Positions 32,207-43,238 of a stretch of 64,000 bases of DNA are shown one piece after another (position 1 is the stretch's first letter; the number at the start of each line of letters is the position of its first letter). A model generated the notes under the pieces. It was not told the origin of the DNA. It worked only from the letters and a program-made list of their open reading frames with translations, and made no database searches. The stretch is from assembly GCF_000244955.1 (NCBI RefSeq), contig NZ_CM001439.1, positions 1,454,628 through 1,518,627 of the forward strand, read 5' to 3'. This stretch comes from Saccharomonospora marina XMU15 (GTDB taxonomy: Bacteria; Actinomycetota; Actinomycetes; Mycobacteriales; Pseudonocardiaceae). The translations under genes and the position numbers were made by a program.

Positions 32207-35200
32207 GTGTCGAACGATTCCTTCGTCCACCTGCATGTCCACACCGAGTACTCGATGCTCGACGGTGCGGCGAAGATCGCTCCTCTGTTCGGCGAGGCGT
32301 CGAGGCTGGGAATGCCCGCGGTGGGGATGACCGACCACGGCAACATGTACGGCGCCGACGAGTTCTACCAGCAGGCGCGCAAGGCCGACATCAAGCCGAT
32401 CATCGGGATCGAGGCCTACGTCGCACCGGAGAGCCGGTTCCACAAGAAGCCGGTGTTCTGGGGGCAGAGCAGCCAGCGGGGCGCCGACGAGTTCGGCGAG
32501 GGTGGCGACGTCTCCGGCGGCGGCGCCTACACGCACATGACGATGCTGGCGGAGAACGCCACCGGGCTGCGCAACCTTTTCAAGCTCTCGTCACTGGCCA
32601 GCATGCAGGGCTACTACCGCAAACCCCGCATGGACCGGGAATTGATCGCCGAGAACGCCGAGGGCATCATCGCCACCACCGGCTGCCCCTCCGGCGAGGT
32701 GCAGACCCGGTTGCGGTTGGGGCAGCAGGCCGAGGCACTGCGGGCGGCGGCCGACTACCGCGACATCTTCGGCAAGGACAACTTCTTCCTCGAGCTGATG
32801 GACCACGGGCTGCCGATCGAGCGGTCGGTGCGTGAGGGTCTGCTGGAGATCGGAAGGGAACTCGGTCTTCGACCGCTGGCCACCAACGACTCCCACTACG
32901 TCACCAAGGACCAGGCCGACTCCCACTCGGCGCTGCTGTGCGTGCAGTCGGGCAAGACCCTGTCCGACCCCAACCGGTTCAAGTTCGACGGCGACGGCTA
33001 CTACCTCAAGTCCGCCGCCGAGATGCGCGAGTACTGGGACACCGAGGTTCCCGGCGCGGCCGACGCGACCCTGCTGATCGCCGAGCGCGTGCAGTCCTAC
33101 GAGGAGGTGTACGCCCACCGCGACCGGATGCCGAAGTTCGAGGTGCCGCAGGGACACACCGAGGCGAGCTGGCTGCACCACGAGGTGATGGAGGGCCTGC
33201 AGTGGCGCTTCCCCGACGGTGTTCCCGACGGCTACCGCGAGCGCGCCGAGTTCGAGCTGCAGGTGATCGCCGGGAAGGGCTTCCCCTCCTACTTCCTGGT
33301 GGTCGCCGACCTCATCAACTACGCGCGCAAGGTCGGTATCCGGGTCGGGCCCGGCCGTGGTTCGGCGGCCGGATCGTTGGTGGCCTACGCGCTCGGTATC
33401 ACGAACCTGGACCCGATCCCGCAGAAGCTGCTGTTCGAGCGGTTCCTCAACCCCGAGCGGGAGTCGATGCCCGACATCGACATCGACTTCGACGACCGCA
33501 GGCGCGGTGAGATGGTCCGCTACGCCACCGAGAAGTACGGCGCCGACCGGGTGGCCCAGGTCATCACGTTCGGCACGATCAAGACGAAGGCCGCGATCAA
33601 GGACGCGGCCAGGGTGCACTTCGGCCAGCCCGGCTACGCGATCGCCGACCGGATCTCCAAGGCGCTGCCCCCGCCGATCATGGCCAAGGACATCCCGCTC
33701 GCGGGCATCGTCGACGCCGAGCACGAGCGCTACGCCGAGGCGGCAGAGGTCCGCTCGCTCGTGGAGAGCGACCCGGAGGTCAAGACGATCTTCGATACCG
33801 CGCGGGGGCTGGAGGGACTGATCCGCAACGCGGGAGTGCACGCCTGCGCGGTCATCATGTCCAGCGAGCCGTTGCTGGACGCCATTCCACTGTGGCAGCG
33901 CGACGACGGGGCCGTGATCACCGGTTGGGACTACCCGTCCTGTGAGGCCATCGGCCTGTTGAAGATGGACTTCCTGGGCCTGCGCAACCTGACGGTGATC
34001 GGTGACGCCATCGACAACGTCAAGGCCAACCGTGGTGAACAGATCGACCTCGACCGGCTCGGACTGGACGACCCAGAGGCTTACAAGCTGCTCGGGCGGG
34101 GCGACACGCTCGGCGTGTTCCAGCTCGACGGCGGTGCCATGCGTGACCTGCTGCGCAGGATGCAGCCGACCGGCTTCGACGACATCGTCGCGGTGCTCGC
34201 CCTGTACCGGCCGGGCCCGATGGGCATGAACGCCCACAACGACTACGCCGACCGCAAGAACGGGCGGCAACAGATCAAGCCGATCCATCCGCAGCTCGAG
34301 GAGCCCCTGAAGGAGATTCTGGCCGAAACCTACGGCCTGATCGTCTATCAGGAGCAGATCATGCAGATCGCCCAGAAGGTCGCGGGTTACTCGATGGGCC
34401 GCGCAGACGTGCTGCGGCGGGCGATGGGCAAGAAGAAGAAGGAGGTGCTGGAGAAGGAGTTCGAGGGCTTCCGGGAAGGGATGCGAAGCAGCGAACTCGT
34501 TCCCGGTGGCTTCTCCGACGAGGCGATCCAGGCGCTGTGGGACACGATCCTGCCCTTCGCGGGATACGCGTTCAACAAGAGCCACGCGGCGGGCTACGGA
34601 CTGATCGCGTACTGGACGGCCTACCTCAAGGCGAACTACCCGGCCGAGTACATGGCGGCGCTGCTCACCTCTGTGGGCGACAACAAGGACAAGTCGGCGG
34701 TGTACCTGTCAGAGTGCCGCAGGCTCGGCATCAGGGTGCTGCCGCCCGACGTCAACGAGTCGGGCCAGCGGTTCGCCGCGGTCGGCGACGACATCCGGTT
34801 CGGTCTGGGTGCGGTGCGCAACGTTGGCGCCAACGTGGTGGACTCGATCATCGCCACGCGCGATTCGAAGGGCAAGTACTCCTCCTTCACCGACTTCCTC
34901 GACAAGTCCGAGCTGGTGGCCTGCAACAAGCGGGTGATCGAGTCGCTGATCAAGGCAGGAGCGTTCGATTCGCTCGGCAATACCCGGCTTTCCATGGTCC
35001 GGGTGCACGAGGAGGCGGTGGAAGCGGTCGTGCCGCTGAAGCGGCAGGAGGCGATGGGGCAGTTCGACCTCTTCGGCGGCGGTGACGACAGTGCCGCGAC
35101 GTCGTCGTCCTCCCCGCTGGCGCACCTGCGGTTCGACGAGGAGGAGTATCCGCGCAAGCAACTGCTGGCCTACGAACGCGAGATGCTCGGCCTCTACGTC

Positions 35201-35785
35201 TCGGCGCACCCGCTGGACGGCGCCGAGCGCATTCTGCGCAAGCACGCCAAGCGTCCGATCGCCGCGATACTGGCCGACCCGCCCAAGGAAGGCGAGATAG
35301 AGGTCGCGGGGCTCATCACCTCGATGGAGCGGCGGGTCAACAAGAGGGGCGAGCCCTGGGCGATCTGCACGATCGAGGACATGGACGCCGCTTTGGAGGT
35401 GCTGTTCTTCCCGAAGTCCTACGCGCTGTTCGCGGCAGACCTGGTGGAGGACAACGCCGTGGTGGTCAAGGGCAGGGTCAACTGGCGTGAGGAGAAGATG
35501 TCGGTCTTCGGCGCCGGGCTGGTGCCGCTGGACCTCAGCGACGTCACCGACGGCGACGAGGAACCTCCGCTGGTGTTGCTCGCCTCGGCGGAGAAGATCA
35601 CCCACGGCGTCGTGACCGAACTCAAACAGACTCTGCAGGCCCACCGCGGCGACACGCCGGTGCGGTTGAAGCTGCTGGGCAAGAACCGGGAAACGGTGTT
35701 CGCGCTGTACGACTACCCGGTCAAGGTCACGTCCATGTTGATGGGTGAGCTGAAAGGCATCCCGGGGATCACAGCGAGCAGCTGA
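32207..35785 (+). CDS. dnaE: DNA polymerase III alpha subunit (DnaE1)
   Basis: 1192 aa from GTG 32207 ([20 protein letters not shown]), 9 nt after GGGAGG; ATG 32180 is also in frame. The N-terminal PHP domain ([15 protein letters not shown], later [13 protein letters not shown]) is followed by the C-family polymerase palm with catalytic aspartates in [15 protein letters not shown] (~422-436), the [18 protein letters not shown] block, the tandem HhH region and an OB-fold ([21 protein letters not shown]). Replicative polymerase. The dnaE1 lineage keeps the metal-binding PHP residues, consistent with proofreading. Confidence 0.97.
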   Translation: MSNDSFVHLHVHTEYSMLDGAAKIAPLFGEASRLGMPAVGMTDHGNMYGADEFYQQARKADIKPIIGIEAYVAPESRFHKKPVFWGQSSQRGADEFGEGGDVSGGGAYTHMTMLAENATGLRNLFKLSSLASMQGYYRKPRMDRELIAENAEGIIATTGCPSGEVQTRLRLGQQAEALRAAADYRDIFGKDNFFLELMDHGLPIERSVREGLLEIGRELGLRPLATNDSHYVTKDQADSHSALLCVQSGKTLSDPNRFKFDGDGYYLKSAAEMREYWDTEVPGAADATLLIAERVQSYEEVYAHRDRMPKFEVPQGHTEASWLHHEVMEGLQWRFPDGVPDGYRERAEFELQVIAGKGFPSYFLVVADLINYARKVGIRVGPGRGSAAGSLVAYALGITNLDPIPQKLLFERFLNPERESMPDIDIDFDDRRRGEMVRYATEKYGADRVAQVITFGTIKTKAAIKDAARVHFGQPGYAIADRISKALPPPIMAKDIPLAGIVDAEHERYAEAAEVRSLVESDPEVKTIFDTARGLEGLIRNAGVHACAVIMSSEPLLDAIPLWQRDDGAVITGWDYPSCEAIGLLKMDFLGLRNLTVIGDAIDNVKANRGEQIDLDRLGLDDPEAYKLLGRGDTLGVFQLDGGAMRDLLRRMQPTGFDDIVAVLALYRPGPMGMNAHNDYADRKNGRQQIKPIHPQLEEPLKEILAETYGLIVYQEQIMQIAQKVAGYSMGRADVLRRAMGKKKKEVLEKEFEGFREGMRSSELVPGGFSDEAIQALWDTILPFAGYAFNKSHAAGYGLIAYWTAYLKANYPAEYMAALLTSVGDNKDKSAVYLSECRRLGIRVLPPDVNESGQRFAAVGDDIRFGLGAVRNVGANVVDSIIATRDSKGKYSSFTDFLDKSELVACNKRVIESLIKAGAFDSLGNTRLSMVRVHEEAVEAVVPLKRQEAMGQFDLFGGGDDSAATSSSSPLAHLRFDEEEYPRKQLLAYEREMLGLYVSAHPLDGAERILRKHAKRPIAAILADPPKEGEIEVAGLITSMERRVNKRGEPWAICTIEDMDAALEVLFFPKSYALFAADLVEDNAVVVKGRVNWREEKMSVFGAGLVPLDLSDVTDGDEEPPLVLLASAEKITHGVVTELKQTLQAHRGDTPVRLKLLGKNRETVFALYDYPVKVTSMLMGELKGIPGITASS

Positions 35786-35798
35786 GCGCACCCCGCAA

Positions 35799-35814
35799 TA
35801 GCGTGGAGGGGGTG
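35799..35814 (+). promoter_or_regulatory. -10 box for a leaderless transcript
   Basis: TAGCGT, seven bases, GTG at 35812. The gap from dnaE is only 26 bp, so readthrough is also likely. Confidence 0.4.
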
Positions 35815-37284
35815 GCGTCCGAAGCAGCCGAGCCAGATCCACGCCGCTGGCGCTCCCTCGCCGTCACCCTTGCCGCGGGGTTCATGTCCCTGCTCGACGT
35901 CAGCATCGTGAACGTCGCGCTGCCGTCGATCCAGCGCGGCCTCGAGGCGTCGGAGGCGGGCGTGCAGTGGGTGGTGTCCGGGTACGCCCTCACGTTCGGC
36001 CTCGTGCTGGTGTCCGGCGGCAGGCTGGGTGATGCGCTGGGACGGCGGCGCATGTTCCTCGTCGCGCTGACGGCGTTCGTGGTCACCAGTGCCACAGCGG
36101 GAGCGGCGACGAGTGAGTTGATGCTGGTGGCGGCGCGGCTCGCGCAGGGGGTGGCCGCCGGACTGCTCACCCCGCAGAACACCGGACTGATCCAGGAACT
36201 GTTCCACGGCGCCGAGCGGGGCAGGGCGTTCGGCATCTTCGGCACCACGGTGGCCATCTCCACCGCACTCGGCCCGATACTGGGCGGGTTGATCATCGCG
36301 GCGTTCGGGGTGGAGAACGGCTGGCGCTGGGTGTTCTACGTCAACGTCCCGATCGGGGTGTTGGCCCTGGTGCTCGCCGCCCGGCTGCTGCCTCGCGCGC
36401 CACGGCAGGCGGTGCCACTGCGGTCACGGCTGGACATCACCGGCATCGTGTTGCTCGGCTCGGCGGTGCTGGCAGTGCTGCTCCCGTTGGTGCGCTTCGA
36501 GCAGGACGGGCTTCGCAGGCTTTGGTGGCTGCTTCCGCTCGCCGTCGGGTTCGGCTACGCATTCGTGCGCTGGGAGCGGCGGGTGCTGAAACGGCGCGGT
36601 TCCCCACTGCTGGACCTGCGGCTGTTCACCCGGACTCCCGGCTACGCCACGGGCGCGGCCATCGCGACCGTCTACTTCTCCGGCTTCGCCGGTATCTGGC
36701 TGGTTTTCGCGCTGTTCTTCCAGAACGGGTTGGGCTACACCCCACTACAGTCCGGGCTGGCCGTCACACCGTTCGCACTCGGCGCGGCGGTCTCGGCCAC
36801 GCTGGCGGGCAGACTCGTCGACCGCTGGGGCCGCAGGCTGACGGTCGCGGGGTTGTCGCTGGTGGCGGCCGGGCTCGCCCTGGTGGCCCTGATAGTGCCG
36901 CACGTGCCTGCCTCGGCGACCGGGTACGCGACGGCAGGCCCGTTGCTGGCCGCCGGTGTAGGGGGCGGCATGGTGATCTCACCGAACACCACGCTGACGC
37001 TCGACAGGGTGCCGACGCGCATGGCGGGCGCCGCCGGAGGCGCGTTGCAGACCGGGCAGCGGCTCGGCACGGCGGTGGGCGTGGCCGCGCTCGCCTCCGT
37101 GTTCCACGCGGTGGTGAACGATGACGGCGGCAACTATCCGCTCGCGTTGTCGTTCGCGCTGCTGTGTTCTGTGGTGCTGCTACTGGTCGCGTTGACGCTC
37201 GCGATCCTGGATGCACACCGCCACCCACACCGCCATCTCACCGTCCGATCACGCGACGTTACCGAAGCTCGGCCATTCGAGTGA
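35812..37284 (+). CDS. MFS drug-exporter-like transporter (DHA2, 14 TM)
   Basis: 490 aa. Begins RSLAVTLAAGFMSLLDVSIVNVALPSIQ, with motif D1-like LLDVSIVNVALP in TM1, the motif A loop GGRLGDALGRRRMF (~70) and motif C-like GPILGGLIIAAFG (~160). Hydropathy by eye gives 14 helices, the DHA2/EmrB group of proton-driven exporters. Substrate unknown. GTG 35803 is an alternative start. Confidence 0.88.
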   Translation: MASEAAEPDPRRWRSLAVTLAAGFMSLLDVSIVNVALPSIQRGLEASEAGVQWVVSGYALTFGLVLVSGGRLGDALGRRRMFLVALTAFVVTSATAGAATSELMLVAARLAQGVAAGLLTPQNTGLIQELFHGAERGRAFGIFGTTVAISTALGPILGGLIIAAFGVENGWRWVFYVNVPIGVLALVLAARLLPRAPRQAVPLRSRLDITGIVLLGSAVLAVLLPLVRFEQDGLRRLWWLLPLAVGFGYAFVRWERRVLKRRGSPLLDLRLFTRTPGYATGAAIATVYFSGFAGIWLVFALFFQNGLGYTPLQSGLAVTPFALGAAVSATLAGRLVDRWGRRLTVAGLSLVAAGLALVALIVPHVPASATGYATAGPLLAAGVGGGMVISPNTTLTLDRVPTRMAGAAGGALQTGQRLGTAVGVAALASVFHAVVNDDGGNYPLALSFALLCSVVLLLVALTLAILDAHRHPHRHLTVRSRDVTEARPFE

Positions 37285-37493
37285 CGTTGGCTTTCGAACT
37301 CATTGCGCCATCTGGCAGTACCAACACCGAACGGGTAGACGTTAGGGGAGCCTGCTACGAGGTCATTCGCCGCGCGGAGTGGCTACGGCCGGGCGCTGAC
37401 ACCGGCCCGACCGAGTGCCCTGAGTGACCTTTCTGCAGCGTTGTCGGCGACCGCGGGGGATCGAGCGGGGACGTGATGCGGAGGGCTCCAAAC

Positions 37494-37534
37494 CGGGTGG
37501 GCCCCGGAGGGCAGGGGCCGGGGTTCCACCCGGA
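37494..37534 (-). terminator. Compound hairpin after the sirtuin gene
   Basis: CCGGGTGG/CCACCCGG outer stem with GGCCCC/GGGGCC inside, ending at the stop of the leftward sir2 gene. It may serve the rightward MFS gene as well. The rest of the 37285-37534 gap shows no gene. Confidence 0.65.
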
Positions 37535-38314
37535 TCAGTCCGGCCTCACACCGCCGACCAGGTCGGGTAACACCTCGCCGAGCGGGCCACGCAGCACCGC
37601 TGCCGCCGCGTCGTCGTATGGCGTTTCGGAGCCGTTGCACACCACGACGCTCGCTCCGGAGCTGACGGCGAGGCCGACGAGGCCTGCCGCCGGGTGCACG
37701 GTGAGGGAGCTGCCTGCCACGAGCAGCAGATCGCAAAACACCGCCTCCACCCGGGCCTTGTCCAGGACCCGGGGGTCGAGTGACTGGCCGAAGGAGATGG
37801 TGGCCGACTTCAGAATGCCGCCGCAGAGCTCACACGGTGGGTCGGTCTCGCCCGCCCGCACCTGGTCGAGCGCGTGACGCATGTCGCGTCGGTCGGAGCA
37901 GTTCAGGCACACGGTCTCGAACATGGTGCCGTGCAGTTCGATGACTCGAGCCGGGTCCGAGCCCGCCTTCTGATGCAGCCCGTCGATGTTCTGGGTGATG
38001 ATCGACGACAGCTTGCCGGAGCGTTCCAGGTCCACCAACGCGGTGTGGGCAGGGTTGGGCTCGGCTTGCCAGCCGGGGTGGTCGACCCTTGCGCGCCAGC
38101 TCTGCTCTCGTACCTGCCTTTCGTTGAGGTAGGCATGGATGTCGAAGCGCCGCTCCGCGCCGGGGTCCCGCGTCCAGACCCCGTTGGGGCCGCGAAAGTC
38201 CGGGATACCGGATTCCGTGGACACCCCGGCTCCGGTCATGACGACGATGCGGCATGCGCCCGCGAGCAGGCGCCTTGCCTGCTGAAACTCCTCGGCACCG
38301 GCCATGCTTTCCAT
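37535..38314 (-). CDS. SIR2 family NAD-dependent protein deacylase (CobB-like)
   Basis: 259 aa. NAD-binding GAGVSTESGIPDFRG (~29-43), TQNIDGLHQKAG (~107-118), catalytic His in IELHGTM (~126) and a zinc ribbon with CLNC (~135) and CELC (~158). Removes acetyl/acyl groups from lysines using NAD. Bacterial CobB controls acetyl-CoA synthetase. ATG at 38305 (MAGAEEFQQ) is an equally good start. Confidence 0.94.
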   Translation of the reverse strand: MESMAGAEEFQQARRLLAGACRIVVMTGAGVSTESGIPDFRGPNGVWTRDPGAERRFDIHAYLNERQVREQSWRARVDHPGWQAEPNPAHTALVDLERSGKLSSIITQNIDGLHQKAGSDPARVIELHGTMFETVCLNCSDRRDMRHALDQVRAGETDPPCELCGGILKSATISFGQSLDPRVLDKARVEAVFCDLLLVAGSSLTVHPAAGLVGLAVSSGASVVVCNGSETPYDDAAAAVLRGPLGEVLPDLVGGVRPD

Positions 38315-38424
38315 GATGCCTCCCCCGATGGGGCAGGTTGTCCATTCCTTCTCCGGGTTTCGGATCCGCTACCGCTGAGTAACACTGGTCACATGCGATG
38401 AGCTGCCGACGGCGAGGAGGACCG

Positions 38425-40359
38425 ATGACCGACCACACGCAGGTCACGGAAAGGCAGGCCAGGGCGGTCGCCGAGGAGGCGAGGGAGAGCGGCTGGCAGA
38501 AGCCCTCGTTCGCCAAGGAGTTGTACCTCGGCCGCTTCCGGATGGATCTCGTCCACCCGCACCCACGGCCCAGTTCGGAGGAGGCCGCGAAAGCCGAGCG
38601 GTTCCTCACCAGGCTGCGGGAGTACTGCGAAACCCTCGACCCCGCGGTGATCGAACGGGAGGCCCGCATTCCTGACACCTACGTCAAGGGCCTGGCCGAA
38701 CTCGGTTGCTTCGGCATCAAGATTCCCGAGTCCTACGGTGGGCTCGGCCTGACCCAGGTGGCGTACAACCAGGCGCTCATGCTGGTCGGGTCGGTGCACT
38801 CGACCCTGAGCGTGTTGCTGTCGGCACACCAGTCCATCGGCGTACCGGAGCCGTTGAAGCTGGCAGGCACGCCGGAGCAGAAGGAAAAGTACCTGCCGCG
38901 CTGCGCCAAGGGCGCGGTGTCGGCGTTCCTGCTCACCGAGCCGGACGTGGGCTCTGATCCGGCGAGGCTGGCGACCTCGGCGATTCCCACCTCCGACGGG
39001 CAGGCCTACGAACTCGACGGTGTGAAACTGTGGACCACCAACGGCGTCGTCGCCGAGTTGCTGGTCGTGATGGCGAGGGTGCCCAAGAGCGAGGGACACC
39101 CCGGCGGTGTCACGGCCTTCATCGTCGAGGCGGACTCGCCGGGTATCACCGTGGAGCGGCGCAACGCGTTCATGGGACTGCGCGGTATCGAGAACGGCGT
39201 GACCCGCTTCCACAAGGTGCGGGTGCCCAAGGAGAACGTCGTCGGCGGCGAGGGCAAGGGGCTTCGGATCGCGCTGGCGACGCTGAACACGGGAAGGTTG
39301 TCGGTGCCCGCCTCCTGCGCGGGTGCGGGCAAGTGGGCGCTCAAGATCGCCAGGCAGTGGTCGGCGGAGCGGGTGCAGTGGGGCAAGCCCGTCGGCGACC
39401 ACGAGGCCGTAGCGCGAAAGATCTCCTTCATCGCGGCAACGACGTACGCGTTGGAAGCCGTGGTCGACCTTTCGGCGCACATGGCCGACGAGGGCAGGAA
39501 CGACATCCGTATCGAGGCGGCGCTGGCGAAGCTGTGGGCCAGCGAGATGGCCTGGTTGATCGCCGACGAGCTGGTGCAGATCCGTGGCGGCCGCGGCTAC
39601 GAGACAGCGGAGTCGCTTGCCGCGCGCGGGGAGCGCGCGGTGCCTGCCGAGCAGTTGCTCAGGGACCTGCGGATCAACCGGATCTTCGAGGGGTCGACGG
39701 AGATCATGCACCTGCTGGTCGCGAGGGAGGCGGTCGACGCGCACCTCAGCGCGGCGGGTGACCTCGCCGATGCCGAGGCCGACCTTCGCAGCAAGGCGAC
39801 CGCCGCGGCCAAGGCCAGCGGCTTCTACGCGCGCTGGCTACCGCAACTAGTCGCGGGCAAGGGCCAGTTGCCGACGTCGTTTCGGGAATTCGGGCCGCTG
39901 GCCGAGCATCTTCGGTTCGTCGAACGCACGGCACGGAAACTGGCGCGGTCGACGTTCTACGGCATGGCCCGCTGGCAGGCCGGGTTGGAGAAGCGCCAGG
40001 CATTCCTCGCCAGGATCGTGGACATCGGCGCGGAGTTGTTCGCGATGTCGGCCAGTTGCGTACGCGCCGAGATGGAACGCGACGACGACGCCGAGCGCGG
40101 TGGGTCCGCCTACGAACTCGCCGACGCGTTCTGCGACCAGTCGCGACTACGGATCGCCGCGCTGTTCGACGCGCTGTGGGACAACACCGACTCCGGCGAC
40201 CGGCGGCTGGCCAAGGCGGTCCTCGACGGCCGGTACAGCTGGCTGGAGGCAGGCGTGCTCGACCCGAGCGAGGGGACCGGCCCGTGGATCGCCGACTGGC
40301 GGGCGGGCGCTTCGGAGCACGACAACGCAGCGCGCCGCTACCTGTCGTCCACGCGTTGA
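38425..40359 (+). CDS. Acyl-CoA dehydrogenase with C-terminal extension
   Basis: 644 aa, ATG 4 nt after GAGGAGG. Core ACAD fold at ~80-420: SAFLLTEPDVGSDPA (FAD/substrate strand), VKLWTTNG, FMGLRGIENG, and QIRGGRGYETAESL; RDLRINRIFEGSTEIMHLLVAREA closes the core. About 200 extra C-terminal residues resemble the helical extension of very-long-chain enzymes. Catalyses the first step of fatty-acid beta-oxidation with FAD; the likely catalytic Glu is in FEGSTE. Chain-length specificity not readable. Confidence 0.92.
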   Translation: MTDHTQVTERQARAVAEEARESGWQKPSFAKELYLGRFRMDLVHPHPRPSSEEAAKAERFLTRLREYCETLDPAVIEREARIPDTYVKGLAELGCFGIKIPESYGGLGLTQVAYNQALMLVGSVHSTLSVLLSAHQSIGVPEPLKLAGTPEQKEKYLPRCAKGAVSAFLLTEPDVGSDPARLATSAIPTSDGQAYELDGVKLWTTNGVVAELLVVMARVPKSEGHPGGVTAFIVEADSPGITVERRNAFMGLRGIENGVTRFHKVRVPKENVVGGEGKGLRIALATLNTGRLSVPASCAGAGKWALKIARQWSAERVQWGKPVGDHEAVARKISFIAATTYALEAVVDLSAHMADEGRNDIRIEAALAKLWASEMAWLIADELVQIRGGRGYETAESLAARGERAVPAEQLLRDLRINRIFEGSTEIMHLLVAREAVDAHLSAAGDLADAEADLRSKATAAAKASGFYARWLPQLVAGKGQLPTSFREFGPLAEHLRFVERTARKLARSTFYGMARWQAGLEKRQAFLARIVDIGAELFAMSASCVRAEMERDDDAERGGSAYELADAFCDQSRLRIAALFDALWDNTDSGDRRLAKAVLDGRYSWLEAGVLDPSEGTGPWIADWRAGASEHDNAARRYLSSTR

Positions 40360-40375
40360 GTCGGCCGCGCCTAGC

Positions 40376-41032
40376 TCAGTCCTGATGGGCGACAGGCTCG
40401 TCGCTCGGCTGGGCTGCCAGCCGAGCGGCGAGCTTCCTGCGCTTGTACCGGACGAGCGCGATCACGGCCACGGCCGCGAGTACGCCGACCACGATCATGC
40501 CGCCGGTGCTGAGCACGCCCTCCACTCGCCGTGCCGCCTCGCCGAGCGCGGCGCCAAGGCTGATGTGCAGCAACGACCAGGCTGCGGCGCCGGAGAGGAC
40601 GGCGGGCAGGAACTTGCGGTAGGGCAGGCCCGACGTGCCCGCCGCGGCCGGGGTCAGCGTTCGCACCACCGGCAGGAATCGGGCGAAGAACACCGCCCAC
40701 GCGCCGCGTCGCTGCAGGAACCGGGTCGCCTTGTCCCAGGCGTCGGTGCCGTACCGCTGGATGAGCCTGGTTTCGCGCAGCCGAGGCCCGTACCGCCTGC
40801 CGATCGCGTACCCGATCGAGTCGCCGATGCCGGCGCAGGCGGTGACGACGATCCACAGCGTCAGGAATCGGGGCGCGGTCGTCGCCGTTGTGGCGGCCAC
40901 CAGTAGGCCGGACTCGCCCGGCGCGATGAACCCGAGCCCGATCGTGCATTCCAGCAACACGAGCAGTCCGGTGGCTCCGACGAGCGCGGGCTGAGGCTGG
41001 CTCTGCAGCCAGTCGAGCAGATCGGTTACCAC
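40376..41032 (-). CDS. DedA family (VTT domain) membrane protein
   Basis: 218 aa; GTG 41032 is 5 nt after AAGGGGA. ECTIGLGFIAPGESGLLVA (~28-46), GYAIGRRYGPRL and FFARFLPVVRTLTPAAAGTSGLPYRKF in part (~115-140) are the DedA/SNARE-associated motifs, including the Arg residues needed for lipid flipping. Members help recycle the undecaprenyl-phosphate carrier or phosphatidylethanolamine. The basic C-terminus (RYKRRKLAARLAAQPSDE) is cytoplasmic. Confidence 0.9.
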   Translation of the reverse strand: MVTDLLDWLQSQPQPALVGATGLLVLLECTIGLGFIAPGESGLLVAATTATTAPRFLTLWIVVTACAGIGDSIGYAIGRRYGPRLRETRLIQRYGTDAWDKATRFLQRRGAWAVFFARFLPVVRTLTPAAAGTSGLPYRKFLPAVLSGAAAWSLLHISLGAALGEAARRVEGVLSTGGMIVVGVLAAVAVIALVRYKRRKLAARLAAQPSDEPVAHQD

Positions 41033-41167
41033 CGGCGTCCCCTTGTGTGTCGTCCCGCGACGCGTTCCCCCCGCGACGCTGTCACCACTACGACGACACT
41101 AGCGCTCTTCGGGTTCACCCGGCCTCAGGGTTGTCCCGGGATCATCCCCGTGACCGCGCTACCCCGT

Positions 41168-42175
41168 TCATCGTTGCCGGGCCAGGACACTGCTGGCCTC
41201 CTGTGCGGCGGGCGCGGCGGCGGCCAGGTGCTGGAGATTGTCCGGCAACGGTTCGCCACGGTGCTGCTTGGTCTGAGCGAAGAGCTTGCCCGCTCGGTAG
41301 GAGGAGCGCACCAGCGGACCAGCCATGACGCCGGCGAAGCCGAGCGCCTCCGCGGCCCTGGTGTGCTCGACGAACTCCTCCGGCTTGACCCAGCGGTCCA
41401 CCGGATGGTGCCGGACGGAGGGTCGCAGGTACTGGGTGATGGTGAGGATCTCGCAGCCTGCCCGCACCAGGTCACGCATCGCGGGCTCGACCTCCTCGGG
41501 CCGCTCACCCATCCCGAGGATCAGGTTCGACTTGGTCACCAGACCCGCCTGCCTGGCTCGCGAGATCACCTCGAGCGAACGCTCGTAGCGAAAGCCCGGC
41601 CGGATGCGGCGGAAGATGCGGGGCACGGTCTCGATGTTGTGCGCGAGCACCTCGGGTCGGGAGCCGAAGACCTCGGCGAGTTGCTCGCCGTCGGCGTTGA
41701 AGTCGGGAATCAGCAACTCGACGCCCGTGCCGGGGTTCATCGCGTGGATCTGCCGCACGGTCTCGGCGTACAGCCACGCACCGCCGTCGGGCAGGTCGTC
41801 GCGCGCCACCCCGGTGACGGTCGAGTACCGCAGACCCATGGCCTGCACGCTCTCCGCGACTCGCCGTGGTTCGTCGGTGTCCAACTCGGCGGGCCTGCCC
41901 GTGTCGATCTGGCAGAAGTCGCACCGGCGCGTGCACTGGTCACCACCGATGAGGAAGGTGGCCTCGCGGTCCTCCCAACACTCGTAGATGTTGGGGCAGC
42001 CCGCCTCTTCGCACACGGTGTGCAGCCCCTCGCGCCGAACCAGGCCCTTCAGTTCGGTGTACTCCGGGCCCATTCGCGCGCGTGTCTTGATCCACGACGG
42101 CTTCTTCTCGATCGGCGTCTGGCTGTTGCGGACCTCGAGTCGCAGCAGCTTCCTGCCTTCCGGCACCACAGTCAC
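41168..42175 (-). CDS. lipA: Lipoyl synthase (LipA)
   Basis: 335 aa radical-SAM enzyme that inserts two sulfurs into protein-bound octanoyl groups. Auxiliary cluster motif [12 protein letters not shown] (C-x4-C-x5-C, ~55-66) and SAM cluster motif CTRRCDFC (C-x3-C-x2-C, ~81-88) are intact; ends with the [10 protein letters not shown] serine motif. Works after LipB (45479-46228) on the E2 lipoyl domains. Separated from lipB by four unrelated genes, whereas in M. tuberculosis lipA and lipB are adjacent. Confidence 0.97.
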   Translation of the reverse strand: MTVVPEGRKLLRLEVRNSQTPIEKKPSWIKTRARMGPEYTELKGLVRREGLHTVCEEAGCPNIYECWEDREATFLIGGDQCTRRCDFCQIDTGRPAELDTDEPRRVAESVQAMGLRYSTVTGVARDDLPDGGAWLYAETVRQIHAMNPGTGVELLIPDFNADGEQLAEVFGSRPEVLAHNIETVPRIFRRIRPGFRYERSLEVISRARQAGLVTKSNLILGMGERPEEVEPAMRDLVRAGCEILTITQYLRPSVRHHPVDRWVKPEEFVEHTRAAEALGFAGVMAGPLVRSSYRAGKLFAQTKQHRGEPLPDNLQHLAAAAPAAQEASSVLARQR

Positions 42176-42211
42176 GGCCTCAGGGTACGCCCGTTGCGGG
42201 GTCTCACACGA

Positions 42212-43162
42212 CTACGCGGGATCGGGCGTGATCCCGGTCAATCGCGCGGTGAGTTCCCACAGCCCGGCGCCGAGCGAGGGGTCCAGCGCGGCGCGGGTGG
42301 GCCGTGCGCGCCCTGGCCGTCCCCACAACCCGGCGAGGCCACGAGGTCCGTAGTAGTCGCCGCCGCTGACACCGGGTGCGGTGGCGGCGTACAGCTGCGG
42401 CAGCGCGCCCAGCCGGGGGCTCTGCCCGAACAGCGCCGCCACGCGCCCCGCTGCTTCGACGGCGCGCCGCACCGTCGGGTTCGGATAGGAGCGCGCCATG
42501 CCCTGGGCCAGCCCGGTCGCCGCGTATCCGGGATGGGCGGCCAGGCTCGACACCGGCTCGCCGTACGCGCGCAACCGCCGGTCGAGTTCCATGGCGAACA
42601 CTTCCTCGGCCAGCTTGGCCTGCGCGTAGGCGGTCGCGGCGTTGTACCTGCGCCGCGTGAAGTTCGGGTCGTCCAGGTCCAGCCGGGCCGCGACCGCCGA
42701 GCGGCTGGAAACCGTCACGACCCTGGCATCGGTGCCTCCGCGAAGAGCGGGCATGAGCAACCAGGTCAGCGCGGCGTGACCGACGTAGTTGGTGCCGAAC
42801 TGCGTCTCGAACCCGTCTACGGTGGTTCCCCTCGGCGTCGCCATCACGCCGGCGTTGTTGACCAGGATGTCGAGCGCGTCGCCGGTGATCTCCCGCACCT
42901 TCGCCGCCGCCTTGCGCACACTCGCCAGATCGGCGAGGTCCACGGTCACCAGCGTGGGCTTGACCCGCGCCAGGATCGCGACCTCGTGCAGCGCGCGCTC
43001 GCCTCGCCGCGTCGACCGGCAGCCGAGCAGCACGTGTGCGCCCGCGGCGGCGAGCACCCTGGCGGTCCGCAGCCCCAGCCCGGAGTTGGCGCCGGTGACG
43101 AGCGCGGTGCGGCCCGCCTGATCGGGTATGTCGGACTCGCTCCACCCGCGCGGTTCGGCCAT
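42212..43162 (-). CDS. Short-chain dehydrogenase/reductase
   Basis: 316 aa, retinol-dehydrogenase-like SDR. Cofactor motif VTGANSGLGLRTARVLAAAG (~24-43), a Cys-Arg pair in LGCRS that favours NADP, NNAGVM (~105), catalytic Ser in VTVSSRSA and Tyr-Lys in YAQAKLAEEVF (~178-182). Substrate unknown. Lies 36 bp upstream of lipA in the same direction. Confidence 0.9.
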   Translation of the reverse strand: MAEPRGWSESDIPDQAGRTALVTGANSGLGLRTARVLAAAGAHVLLGCRSTRRGERALHEVAILARVKPTLVTVDLADLASVRKAAAKVREITGDALDILVNNAGVMATPRGTTVDGFETQFGTNYVGHAALTWLLMPALRGGTDARVVTVSSRSAVAARLDLDDPNFTRRRYNAATAYAQAKLAEEVFAMELDRRLRAYGEPVSSLAAHPGYAATGLAQGMARSYPNPTVRRAVEAAGRVAALFGQSPRLGALPQLYAATAPGVSGGDYYGPRGLAGLWGRPGRARPTRAALDPSLGAGLWELTARLTGITPDPA

Positions 43163-43238
43163 GGTGCACAGCTAACTACAACTGCTGGCACCACGCCAAC
43201 ACTGTGTGCGGCTTCGTGCGCGCACCGCTACCGGATCG